NCBI GenBank assembly: GCA_019359035.1
Contig: JAHHIC010000074.1
Location: 62,001-126,000, forward strand
DNA: 64,000 bases
Direction: 5' to 3'
Source of the DNA: Scytonematopsis contorta HA4267-MV1
GTDB taxonomy: Bacteria > Cyanobacteriota > Cyanobacteriia > Cyanobacteriales > Nostocaceae
The position numbers and the translations under genes are program-made. The notes beneath the pieces are model-generated. The model saw only the letters and a list, made by a program, of their open reading frames with translations, did not search any database and had not been told where the DNA came from. Positions 54,132-63,541 of this stretch are shown piece by piece (the first letter of the stretch is position 1; each line of letters opens with the position of its first letter).

Positions 54132-57100
54132 TTAATTCATAAATTCCATAATTTTTTCAAACTGAAAATTATTCGCTAAGTCGCTTAAATAATAAGCAAA
54201 AATTATATTGTTATCTGGTATTTGCTCAACTAATTGTAAAATTAGGTCATCACTCCCTGCTGCTGCTGCATGGTAAACTCGTTGTTTCCATTCAGGTGAC
54301 ATTTGTGATAACGAATTTTGTAATTGAGCAGGAGTTATATCTGTGTTTTTTTGTTGTGTGGTTAAATTATTTTCCTGTTGATAAATATATTCCACTCCCA
54401 AATGATAACTGAGCTTTTCTAGGAGTAATTCCTCTCGGAAAGGCTTATTAATTAAATCATCACAACCAGCATCCATCATTTCTTCGCGCTGTTCTTCAAA
54501 AGCATTAGCAGTGAGGGCTATAATAATAGTACGAGAATTAGTTATTGATGGATTTGCCATTTCTCTGGATTTAATTTCTCTAGTGGCTTCATATCCGTCC
54601 ATTACGGGCATTCGCATATCCATTAAAATTAAACTTGGACGCCATTCATTCCAAATTGCAATTGCTTCGATTCCGTTTGCGGCTTCCCTAGTATAAAAAC
54701 CAATAGAGGAAAGAATTTTAACTAGTAAGAGACGACTATCTATAGCATCATCCACAACTAAAATGCGATGTTCCAGTTGTGACGTAGCTAAACCAATTAT
54801 TTGACTTTGAATAGGAGCATTTTGAATTTCTGCTTTGGAAACAAGATTAATTTGGATATCAAAAGTGAAGCTACTACCAACACCCAAGGTAGAGTTAAGA
54901 GTAATATCTCCTCCCATTAATTGGACATATTTACGGCTAATAGCTAAACCAAGTCCAGTTCCCTGCTGAGACTTTCTACCGGCTTCAGTTTGTCCGAATG
55001 CTTCAAACAAAAAATTAATTTCTTGTGGTGCAATACCACATCCTGTATCTGTTACGGAGAAGAGGAGACGAGGAGGGCTTTCTATAGAAACTTGGAGTAT
55101 TATACTTCCGGATTGTGTAAACTTAATAGCATTACCTAAAAGGTTAAGTAAGACTTGACGCAGTTTATTTTCGTCGGCTTGAATGTACTGGGGAATATTA
55201 TCACTATACTCAAATACTAGTTGCAGTCCTTTAGAAACAGCGCGAAACTGTAACATTTCTTGTAGACTTTCTAATAAATGAATTAAATCAAAGCTAGATA
55301 GATTTAATGTTGTTCTTCCTGCTTCAATTTTCGACATTTCTAAAATATCATTAATTAAGTTAAGTAAATGTTCTCCTGCACGGTTAATAATTGATAAATT
55401 ATCTTGATGTTCTTCTGACAAACTACTATCACGGTTCATCACTTGCGTAAAGCCAAGAATCGCATTTAAAGGTGTACGCAACTCATGACTCATATTAGCT
55501 AAAAATTCGCTTTTAGCACGGTTTGCTGCATCTGCGGCAATTACGGCTTGTTGTAATGCTTGTGATTGTCTTTGAGTTTGTGTTAATAACTCTGCTTGCT
55601 GTAAAGCGACTCCCAACTGGTTACCAATTTGGACTATAATATTAATTTCTTCCTTTCTCCATTGTCGAGTACCTGAATTTTGATAACTCCCTAATAATCC
55701 CCAAAGTTTATCTCCACAGAAAATAGGCACTGTTATATAAGCTTTAGCTTGGAACTTTTCTAATAACTCAATATAACAACTTGGAAATCCAGCCTTATAA
55801 ATATCTGGTACACACAAAAAGCTAACCCCTCGACGATATACTCCACCCTCTGTTTCTTGAAGATATGTATCTACTACCCCACTCACACAACTATTCATTG
55901 ATTTGACAACACAACCCTCACCCTCAAGAGCATCATTGGTAAAGTTTGGGTCTTGTTTGTGTTCTTCTATTAACGAAATCCAATTATCTCCTACTGTTTC
56001 GGCAACAAAATCGCCACTCCAGTCAGGATTAAAACGATAAACAACGACTCTGTCACAACCGAGAACTTTTTGTAATTGTTGCGTTGTTGTCTCAAAAATT
56101 GTTTCTAAATCAAGGGTTTGACGCATCCTTTGAATTACTTGGGCAATTGCACGTTCTCTGTCTGCACTTTCTAATAAAGCTACCTCTGCTTCTTTAACTT
56201 CGGTAATATCTGTTACTGTACCAATACAACCTTTAATTTCGCCATCTTCTCCAAGCTCTGGTAATGCTTGACAAATGACCCAAATACTTGTTCCATCAGA
56301 ACGCAAAAATCTACTTTCAGACTTATATAAATATTTACCATTAATTGCTTGAATTAAATCAGTATAAACTCGTTCGCGGTCATCTGGATGTAAAACTTGT
56401 ATCCAACCTTTTCCAGTAGCATTATCTTGAGACATGCCAGTAATTTCTGTCCAACGCTGGTTAATATAAAAACAATTACCATCTGCATCACAGTGAAAAA
56501 TACAAACAGGTGCAGCTTCTGCTAAAAGTTGATAACGTTGTCTACTTTGTTGTAAAGCTTCCTCTGCTTGTTTGCGAGCAGTAATATCACCAATAACGCC
56601 AATAGCATATTTATTTTCACCTTTATTATCGCTGACCAAAGAAATAGTCGCATTCACCCAAACAAGCTCACCATCTTTCCGAATAAAACGTTTTTCTACG
56701 GAATAACTTTCAATTTCACTGGTTGCTGGTTGAACTTCGCACACTAATTCTCTTCTCAAATCTTCAGGATAAGTAATTTCCTGAAAATCTTGCGTTAATA
56801 GTTCTGCTTCTGAATAACTTAAAAGCTTACATAGCCCTGGGTTAACTTTAATAAATTTACCATCTGGTTGCACTTTTGCAATACCGACTGCGGCATTTTC
56901 AAAGATGGCACGAAATTCTTCTTCACGCTCTTGTAAAGCAAATTCAGTGCGTTTGAGTTCGGTTATTTCTACCACAACTGCTCCGACACTACTAATAATA
57001 CCATTTTCCTCTGATATGGGAAAATAAGAAGTGAGAAAATAGCGTATTATATTTGGGTTTTTAAGAGAATAACCACTTATTTCTTGATTAAGAAGTGGTT

Positions 57101-60100
57101 CACCTGTGGAAAAAACATGCTGATAAAGAGGTGCTACCAAATGTGAAACTTGAGGTAAAACTTCTTCCACACTTTTACCAATATGCTCTTCTTCGCTAGA
57201 ACCATTAATTTCTGCTAATAATCCATTAATTTGCACAAATTTAAATTGCTTGTCTAATATAGTTAACCCTACAGGAGCGGAGTTAAAAAAGGCATTCAGA
57301 CGAGCTTCTTTAACCATTAATTGCCGTTCTAAATCTTTACGCTCTGTAATATCTTTCTGAGTTCCCGTCATTCTAATTGGGGCACCAGAAGCATCGCGTT
57401 CAAAAACTTTACCGTGAGTTTGTACCCATTTCCACTCACCCAGCTTGCTTCGTAAACGAAACTCTACTTCAAAAACCGGAGTTTGATTTTCAAAATAAGA
57501 ATTTAACGCTTGTTTGACATTTCTCCAGTCATCTGGGTGAACCAATTGTTTAAAATTTGAATCATCTTCCGGAACATCTTGTTCTTCATAACCCAACATT
57601 TCCTTCCAACGAACATCACGGTAAATTTTACGATTAGAGATATTCCAATCCCATAATCCTAAGTTACTTGCTTCTAAAGCTAACTGTAAACGTTCCTCAC
57701 TTTGTTGGAGAGCAGCTTCTGCCTGTTTTCTTTGAATTAATGCACCTAACTGGACTGCAACTGCACTAACTAAATCTAATAACCCTTGTTCTATGGGAAT
57801 AGAATAACGTTTTAAAAATACTAAAACTGCTAGTACTTTATCCCCAGCTAATATTGGTACAGCAAAACAAGCTTTTAATCCCACTTGCTTTGCAATTTCC
57901 GACCTCAAAAAAGTTGGTTGCGAAACTACGGAAACATCTTCTATCCATTCCGGTTGCATCGAATCCCAAACCCGACCAGGTATTCCCTCACCTTTATTAA
58001 AAATCAAATGTGTACTATAAAGGTGAAACTCTTCTAAATTACTTTGCGGTTCACACCAAGTAAAACTATTCTCTAAAAAATTACCATCTTGATTCGGCAA
58101 CCAAGCTTCTGCAAAGTCCCAAGCAATGTTAGTACAAATTAAACGTAAAATCACAGAAAAAGCAGTATCAACATCTACAGCACGGCTAATAGCTTGTGTA
58201 GTTGAAAGTAAAAGATTGCTAACTATTTCTGCTTGCTTTCGTTCACTAATATCACGAGTGGTTGAAAGTATGTAATAAATATCATCTATTTCTGTACATT
58301 CTGCTGATAACAGCACTGTTTTCTTTTTAGCATTAGCAGCACAAACTTCTAATTCATAGTTGTCAACTCTTCCTCGCTCTTGCAAAATACTAAAAATATA
58401 CAAAGCTTCTTGTTCAGTTAAAATACCAAGCTCAATAGCAGTTCGACCTATAGCTTGAGTTGGGTGAAAGCCATAAAAACTACAAAAGCTATCACTAATT
58501 TCAACGTAATATCCCTGTCTATTAGTTATAGAAATAGGGTCAGGGGATAATCTAAAAGCAGCAGCTAATTTCTGTTCCGAGCTCCGTAGTGCAGCTTCTG
58601 CGAGTTTTCGTGCTGTTATATTATGGCTTGTGCCTGTAACACCAACAATATTACCCTCATCGTCCTCTAGGGGTACAAAATTAAATAATAAATAAACTAA
58701 ACTACCGTCTTTCGCTAAATAAACTGATTCAGTTTCAAATATGGGTTCACCAGCTAGAATACGCTCATACAAATTCCAATCTTGCACTAAATTATCTGGA
58801 TGCACAAAATCTGTAAAACAACGTCCTAGCACTTCATCCATTTGATAACCTAAATGGGTTGTGACAGCATAATTAACAAAAGTTACTCGTCCAAATATAT
58901 CCGTTTTCCAAATAATATCTTTAGAGGTTTCGACTAAATAACGATATTTTGTTTCACTTGCTTGTAATGCAGTTTCAACTGTGATGCGTTCGTGAATTTC
59001 AGCTTGGAGCAGAAGATTCTGCTGGTCAAGCTCTAAACGTGCTTGCTGTTCTTTTTCTAAAATTTGAGCTTGAGAAAGAGCAATACCTATCTGTTGTGCA
59101 ATTGATTCTAATATTTCAATCTCTTCATCTGTCCAACGACGTAATTTATCACATTGCTGTAGACAAATTAAACCATTTGCTTCACCTTTATAAGAGGTGC
59201 GTACAGCTAACATTGATTTAATTTCTAACTCTCCACAAAGTTCTAAGAAATCCTGTAACAAAGGTTCAGTAGATACATTATTTGAAGCGATTGCTTTGTC
59301 ATAAGATAATAATTGTTGGGCATGAGAATTACCTACGATAGGTATTTCATAATTTATCATTGAGCGATACCCAGAAATTAAATATTCTCCGATGATAGGT
59401 ATTTGGCAAGTTGATATTTCAGAAGTAGAATAAATATATTTGTGAATTACTGCACGACTAACAGCAAAAGCTTCACCAATCTGAATGGCAGATGTTTTGA
59501 GAATATTTTCTGTATTTAATTGGGCACGAATTTTAGTTGTTATATCTCTTAAAAAATGGCTCCAATTAAGCTGCTGCTGTAATTTATTTTCTGCTTGTAG
59601 ACGTTCATTTGCAAGAGATATAGCTCCAGCAGCAGCTTGTAAAAGAGCTAATTCTGATTCATCCCAATCTTTTATTTCTGCACAATTATCAAACCCAATA
59701 AAGCCAAAAAATTCACTTTTAACAAAAATCGGTAAAATTAAAATTGAAATAATATCTTGCGGTTCCAATATTTCACGCTCTGTTACAGGAAATTGTGCAA
59801 CAACACCAGAAATAACTTCACGTTTTGATAAAACATCAGCCCAACGAGGAAAATAATCTTGATAAGATAAATTTTGCAAGGTAGGGTTATTAATCTGTGA
59901 TAAAATACCTTCCTTACACCACTCTGCACGTTGGCTCATTAAAAAATTTTCGTCAAAATCATAGTGATTCTCAAATATATAAGTGCGACTAGCTTGAGTT
60001 ACATTTCCTAAAATTTGTAAAATATCTGTATAACATTTATAATCTCCATCAAAAGTTAGTAAAGTTCTTTTTACATCTACAAGAGCAACCATATAACGCT

Positions 60101-60551
60101 CGCGTAACTTACGAGCTTCGACTTCATTTTGTAGTTGAATATTTCTTTCTTTTAATTGCTTCTCTAATTTTTTAGTTTTAAGATGATTATCTACACGTGC
60201 TAATAATTCTTCCAACTGTAATGGTTTTGTGATATAATCAGTAGCACCAATTTGAAATGCTTTAATTTTTTCAAAAACATCATTTAATAGGCTTAAAAAA
60301 ATTATCGGAATATCTTGAGTAACAGGGTTTTCTTTTAGTTGCCGACAGACTTCATAACCGTCAATGTCTGGCATAACAATATCAAGTAAAATCAAATCAG
60401 GAAGTAATTGAACAGTTCTATCTATTGCCTGTTTACCAGAAAAAGCCAATTGTACTTGATAACCTTGTTGTTGTAATATATCAAATAACAGTGATATATT
60501 ATCGGGTCTATCATCAACCAGTAAAATTGTTATATCTTGGTTATTTATCAT
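54132..60551 (-). CDS. 2139-residue hybrid sensor histidine kinase
   Basis: Cytoplasmic multi-sensor kinase without membrane segments. Approximate order: receiver (1-130, Asp57), coiled coil, GAF (150-325), GAF (335-505), PAS (535-650), PAS (660-780), GAF (785-950), four PAS (955-1330), PAS (1330-1450), GAF (1465-1640), HisKA (His1689 in MSHELRTPLN), HATPase (GTGLGLAI), receiver (Asp1978), and an 80-residue tail. I count seven or so PAS units, boundaries uncertain. The last GAF resembles phytochrome and cyanobacteriochrome domains and keeps a Cys (1592, FPSCYIELL) at the bilin position. A lone receiver gene lies upstream. Confidence 0.93.
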   Translation of the reverse strand: MINNQDITILLVDDRPDNISLLFDILQQQGYQVQLAFSGKQAIDRTVQLLPDLILLDIVMPDIDGYEVCRQLKENPVTQDIPIIFLSLLNDVFEKIKAFQIGATDYITKPLQLEELLARVDNHLKTKKLEKQLKERNIQLQNEVEARKLRERYMVALVDVKRTLLTFDGDYKCYTDILQILGNVTQASRTYIFENHYDFDENFLMSQRAEWCKEGILSQINNPTLQNLSYQDYFPRWADVLSKREVISGVVAQFPVTEREILEPQDIISILILPIFVKSEFFGFIGFDNCAEIKDWDESELALLQAAAGAISLANERLQAENKLQQQLNWSHFLRDITTKIRAQLNTENILKTSAIQIGEAFAVSRAVIHKYIYSTSEISTCQIPIIGEYLISGYRSMINYEIPIVGNSHAQQLLSYDKAIASNNVSTEPLLQDFLELCGELEIKSMLAVRTSYKGEANGLICLQQCDKLRRWTDEEIEILESIAQQIGIALSQAQILEKEQQARLELDQQNLLLQAEIHERITVETALQASETKYRYLVETSKDIIWKTDIFGRVTFVNYAVTTHLGYQMDEVLGRCFTDFVHPDNLVQDWNLYERILAGEPIFETESVYLAKDGSLVYLLFNFVPLEDDEGNIVGVTGTSHNITARKLAEAALRSSEQKLAAAFRLSPDPISITNRQGYYVEISDSFCSFYGFHPTQAIGRTAIELGILTEQEALYIFSILQERGRVDNYELEVCAANAKKKTVLLSAECTEIDDIYYILSTTRDISERKQAEIVSNLLLSTTQAISRAVDVDTAFSVILRLICTNIAWDFAEAWLPNQDGNFLENSFTWCEPQSNLEEFHLYSTHLIFNKGEGIPGRVWDSMQPEWIEDVSVVSQPTFLRSEIAKQVGLKACFAVPILAGDKVLAVLVFLKRYSIPIEQGLLDLVSAVAVQLGALIQRKQAEAALQQSEERLQLALEASNLGLWDWNISNRKIYRDVRWKEMLGYEEQDVPEDDSNFKQLVHPDDWRNVKQALNSYFENQTPVFEVEFRLRSKLGEWKWVQTHGKVFERDASGAPIRMTGTQKDITERKDLERQLMVKEARLNAFFNSAPVGLTILDKQFKFVQINGLLAEINGSSEEEHIGKSVEEVLPQVSHLVAPLYQHVFSTGEPLLNQEISGYSLKNPNIIRYFLTSYFPISEENGIISSVGAVVVEITELKRTEFALQEREEEFRAIFENAAVGIAKVQPDGKFIKVNPGLCKLLSYSEAELLTQDFQEITYPEDLRRELVCEVQPATSEIESYSVEKRFIRKDGELVWVNATISLVSDNKGENKYAIGVIGDITARKQAEEALQQSRQRYQLLAEAAPVCIFHCDADGNCFYINQRWTEITGMSQDNATGKGWIQVLHPDDRERVYTDLIQAINGKYLYKSESRFLRSDGTSIWVICQALPELGEDGEIKGCIGTVTDITEVKEAEVALLESADRERAIAQVIQRMRQTLDLETIFETTTQQLQKVLGCDRVVVYRFNPDWSGDFVAETVGDNWISLIEEHKQDPNFTNDALEGEGCVVKSMNSCVSGVVDTYLQETEGGVYRRGVSFLCVPDIYKAGFPSCYIELLEKFQAKAYITVPIFCGDKLWGLLGSYQNSGTRQWRKEEINIIVQIGNQLGVALQQAELLTQTQRQSQALQQAVIAADAANRAKSEFLANMSHELRTPLNAILGFTQVMNRDSSLSEEHQDNLSIINRAGEHLLNLINDILEMSKIEAGRTTLNLSSFDLIHLLESLQEMLQFRAVSKGLQLVFEYSDNIPQYIQADENKLRQVLLNLLGNAIKFTQSGSIILQVSIESPPRLLFSVTDTGCGIAPQEINFLFEAFGQTEAGRKSQQGTGLGLAISRKYVQLMGGDITLNSTLGVGSSFTFDIQINLVSKAEIQNAPIQSQIIGLATSQLEHRILVVDDAIDSRLLLVKILSSIGFYTREAANGIEAIAIWNEWRPSLILMDMRMPVMDGYEATREIKSREMANPSITNSRTIIIALTANAFEEQREEMMDAGCDDLINKPFREELLLEKLSYHLGVEYIYQQENNLTTQQKNTDITPAQLQNSLSQMSPEWKQRVYHAAAAGSDDLILQLVEQIPDNNIIFAYYLSDLANNFQFEKIMEFMN

Positions 60552-61259
60552 GATTTTTAAATTTATGATTTTTGAGATTTATTATCTATTAAATATATTA
60601 TCTTATGTAATACAAATAGTTATTGCCATAGAATCTCCAAAAATCACAAAATTACTTTCGTATATAGTTAAAATAGATACAAAATTATTTTATTGTTTAC
60701 CTGATTTGACTACTAACTGCTACACTTAGTCCTTGAAAAAAACATTTTAAAGATATGATGAACTAATTACTTCAAATAGAAAGTTTTTTTCTTATCAAAT
60801 TAAAAACTATCCTAGTCGCAATACTGCTCGGTTAAAAGAATTTGTAGGTTGGGTTGAGGCACGTTCACCGAAGGTAGAGCGGAGCGCTTAACCCAACAAA
60901 GTCTTGTAAGCGTTGAATTATCCGAAGCGGACGCTAGGTGTTCGCGCAGCGTGCCCATAAAGGCATGGCTTTGGGAAACCCAACAAACTACCGAAAATGT
61001 TGGGTTGAGTGGAGCTACCCAACCTACGTATTATCTCATTTTTTAAGCTTAACCGAGCAGTATTGCTAGTAATCCAGTATGTGAGAACAGACTAAAGATT
61101 TAGGTAGACTGAGCTTTGGTATTAAATTATAAACATCACATAAGTTTACATATCTAGTTATTACTTATTCAATATTACTGCTTATACTTACAGTATGTAA
61201 ACATAATTATTGCAGAGGTTGCTTAAATAGGTTAGAAAAATCAGAAATTTTTTATATAT
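60552..61259. other. 708-bp spacer with a MITE-like element
   Basis: Between the lone receiver gene and the hybrid kinase gene on the same strand. It is filled in its centre by the 249-bp element listed separately. The remaining AT-rich flanks hold no gene that I can support, but should hold the kinase promoter near 60552-60780. Confidence 0.5.
60818..61066. mobile_element. 249-bp MITE-like element with nested inverted ends
   Basis: Perfect 18-bp terminal inverted repeats GCAATACTGCTCGGTTAA (60818-60835) and TTAACCGAGCAGTATTGC (61049-61066). Inside, a second inverted pair GTAGGTTGGGTT / ACCCAACCTAC lies at 60845 and 61017. The centre holds dispersed motifs such as GTGTTCGCGCAGCGTGC. No coding frame. 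A left-end fragment is at 42022 and an inner-type copy at 25619-25750. Confidence 0.88.
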
Positions 61260-61676
61260 CTATGCCTTTTGACGTAAATTTTCTTGAGTTGCCAACTGAT
61301 TTTCTACTTTTGCTAAAACATCTTCAACTTTAAATGGCTTTAAAATCAGGTCTACACAAACAGCTTCCAAGTTTGTTAGGCTTCCCAAAACATCGTGAAT
61401 ACAGCCTAAAATAATAATTGGGATATGGTGAGTAACTTCATTGGCTTTCAATTGCTGGCAAACATCATAACCATGAATACTCAGCATCTTAACGTCCAGC
61501 AAAATTAAATCCGGTGGAGCAAACTGAGCTACAGCCAAAACCTGCAAACCAGAGATGATACCTCTGACAGTATAACCGTGCTTCCCTAAAATTCCACATA
61601 AAACTTGAGCTTCTTCTAGGGAATCATCAACAATTAATATGTTGCCTTGTTTGGTTTGCTGTGGATGGATGTTCAT
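61260..61676 (-). CDS. Single-domain response regulator
   Basis: 138 residues from ATG 61676, where the receiver fold begins at once; an upstream in-frame start would add 75 residues of AT-rich noise. Acidic pair Asp17-Asp18, phosphoacceptor Asp61 in LILLDVKM and the Lys of LILKPF are present. The usual Thr/Ser at the end of beta-4 is replaced by Gly (IIILGCIHD), which may alter switching. No output domain, so it probably relays phosphate within a pathway; the nearby hybrid kinase is the obvious partner candidate. Confidence 0.88.
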   Translation of the reverse strand: MNIHPQQTKQGNILIVDDSLEEAQVLCGILGKHGYTVRGIISGLQVLAVAQFAPPDLILLDVKMLSIHGYDVCQQLKANEVTHHIPIIILGCIHDVLGSLTNLEAVCVDLILKPFKVEDVLAKVENQLATQENLRQKA

Positions 61677-61886
61677 TTTAGTTATTATGACCTCTTGACT
61701 ACATCGAAATTTACCTTTCACCTGCGTAATTTTACTATGAATGCGTAAGGGAGTATTCTTTATATACACCCCATAACAGTTATATTTCGTAAATCGTATT
61801 GAAATTATTATGAGGTGATTGCTAAGTATTTTTGACTTTTTTTCTTTATCAACTTGTAGTAAGCTACGACTATTTGCGAAAACCTT

Positions 61887-61914
61887 GTAGAGGCCAAACA
61901 TATAACCTCTCTAC
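61887..61914. repeat. GTAGAG...CTCTAC palindromic repeat
   Basis: Arms GTAGAGG and CCTCTCTAC surround an AT-rich middle, of the family seen at 6741, 10596, 24415 and 34388. It lies about 30 bp before the start codon of the ABC permease, so it could shape that leader. Confidence 0.55.
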
Positions 61915-61945
61915 GTTGATGCACCACGTTGATACACCACCTACT

Positions 61946-62851
61946 ATGATTAATTTGACACCCAAACAAAAAATTGCATTAGGACAACGATTAACTCCTT
62001 ATTTATTTTTGCTGCCCGCCTTAATTTTATTAACATTAACGGTCTTTTGGCCAGCGCTACAAGCTTTTTACCTGAGTTTCACCCGTATCAACGATATTAC
62101 CTTTAGCGAAGCACCCCAATGGGTTGGCTTAGAAAATTTGCAACGTCTTTGGCAAGACGCCGTATTCTGGAAAACATTAGGAAATACCTTTATTTATTTA
62201 GTGTGTGTAGTTCCAATTTTAGCAATAGTTCCGTTGGGTCTGGCAATTTTGGTTAATCGCAAAATACCCTTTATTAACTGGTTTAGGGCTGCTTACTACA
62301 CACCTGTAGTAATTTCAATGGTTGTTGCTGGTATTGCTTTTAATTGGCTGTACGAAGAAAGAGGCTTACTCAACCAGTTATTGAAAGTATTAGGTATTTT
62401 CCCTGAAGGAATTCAATGGTTGACTAGTCCCGATTTTGCACTTTTTAGTGTAATGGTAGTTACCATCTGGAAAGGACTTGGCTACTATATGGTAATTTAT
62501 TTAGCGGGTTTACAATCTATTTCTGATGATGTTTACGAAGCCGCATCAATTGATGGCTCAGACGGTTTTTTAAAGCATTGGGATATTACCGTCCCTTTAA
62601 TGAAACCTTATATCGCATTAGTGTCAGTAATTTCCGCAATTTCTTCTACTAAAGTTTTTGAAGAAGTTTATATTATGACTCAGGGGGGACCAATTAATAG
62701 TTCAAAAACGATAGTTTATTATTTGTATGAGCAAGCATTTAAATATTCAGAGTTTAGTTATGCTTGTACGATAGGTTTGGTACTATTCTTGATAATTGTA
62801 ACATTATCAGTTATCCGACTTGCGCTTAATGGTAATAGTGAACTTGGTTAA
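61946..62851 (+). CDS. Sugar-type ABC transporter permease (MalF/UgpA-like)
   Basis: 301 residues from ATG 61946; earlier starts would read through the palindromic repeat. Six membrane spans. The first follows LTPYLFLLPALILLTLTVFW. The EAA loop is YEAASIDGSDGFLKHWDITVP, typical of carbohydrate uptake type 1 importers, and the segment VYIMTQGGPINSSKTIVYY is diagnostic. No second permease, binding protein or ATPase gene lies next to it in the window; the following gene is unrelated. Its partners must be encoded elsewhere. Confidence 0.9.
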   Translation: MINLTPKQKIALGQRLTPYLFLLPALILLTLTVFWPALQAFYLSFTRINDITFSEAPQWVGLENLQRLWQDAVFWKTLGNTFIYLVCVVPILAIVPLGLAILVNRKIPFINWFRAAYYTPVVISMVVAGIAFNWLYEERGLLNQLLKVLGIFPEGIQWLTSPDFALFSVMVVTIWKGLGYYMVIYLAGLQSISDDVYEAASIDGSDGFLKHWDITVPLMKPYIALVSVISAISSTKVFEEVYIMTQGGPINSSKTIVYYLYEQAFKYSEFSYACTIGLVLFLIIVTLSVIRLALNGNSELG

Positions 62852-62916
62852 TATGGAAGTTGGAACTTTTGCGATGAGTCGTGAGATAATAAGATTTTGA
62901 TAAGTTGTTATACTCT

Positions 62917-63486
62917 ATGACACTATCTATTCCACAAAGCACTGTTCTGAGTATAGAAGAGTTTCTAAAACTGCCAGAGACCAAACCAGCAAGTGAATAT
63001 ATTGATGGGCAAATCTACCAAAAACCTATGCCACAGGGAAAACATAGTCGATTACAAACTCGTTTATCTACGTCTATCAATCAAGCAGGTGAACCTCAAA
63101 AGCTAGCATTAGCGTTGACAGAATTACGTTGTACTTTTGCGGGTCAATCAATTATACCGGATATTGCTGTGTTTGAATGGCAAAGAATCCCTCTGGATGC
63201 AAATGGTCAAATTGCAAATAAATTTGAAATAGCTCCAGATTGGACAATCGAAATTCTCTCACCAGAACAATCTGCTAGCAAAGTGATTCGTAAAATTACT
63301 TTTTGTATCAAAAACGGTACAAAATTAGGTTATTTTATTGACCCCGATGATGAATCAATCACTGTTTTTCAACCCAATCAATTACCGGAAGTAAAAGACA
63401 AACAAGATATTTTACCTGCTTTAGATGTTTTAAGTAACTGGAAATTAACTGTCGCTGATGTATTTAGTTGGTTGAGTTTTACCTAA
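62917..63486 (+). CDS. Uma2 (DUF820) family putative endonuclease
   Basis: 189 residues from ATG 62917. The Uma2 pattern is complete: LSIEEFLKLPETKPASEYID with the GQIY that follows, an RCTFAGQSIIPDIAVFEW strand carrying the active-site Asp, and WTIEILSPEQSASKV with Glu and Lys of the PD-(D/E)XK site. These proteins are heavily expanded in cyanobacteria; function is mostly unknown. The gene lies 65 bp after the ABC permease, with STRR repeats downstream. Confidence 0.88.
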   Translation: MTLSIPQSTVLSIEEFLKLPETKPASEYIDGQIYQKPMPQGKHSRLQTRLSTSINQAGEPQKLALALTELRCTFAGQSIIPDIAVFEWQRIPLDANGQIANKFEIAPDWTIEILSPEQSASKVIRKITFCIKNGTKLGYFIDPDDESITVFQPNQLPEVKDKQDILPALDVLSNWKLTVADVFSWLSFT

Positions 63487-63541
63487 AATTCATGAACCCC
63501 GTCAACCGTCAACAGTCAACAGTCAACCGTCAACAGTCAAC
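63487..63541. repeat. GTCAACA/GTCAACC heptamer array
   Basis: About six tandem copies of GTCAACA or GTCAACC, an STRR-type array between convergent genes. It runs up to the stop codon of the tamB-like gene. Confidence 0.85.

Noticed and set aside
61677-61901. 75-residue N-terminal extension of the lone receiver
   Set aside because: The extension is AT-rich without a recognisable domain, and the receiver fold begins at ATG 61676.
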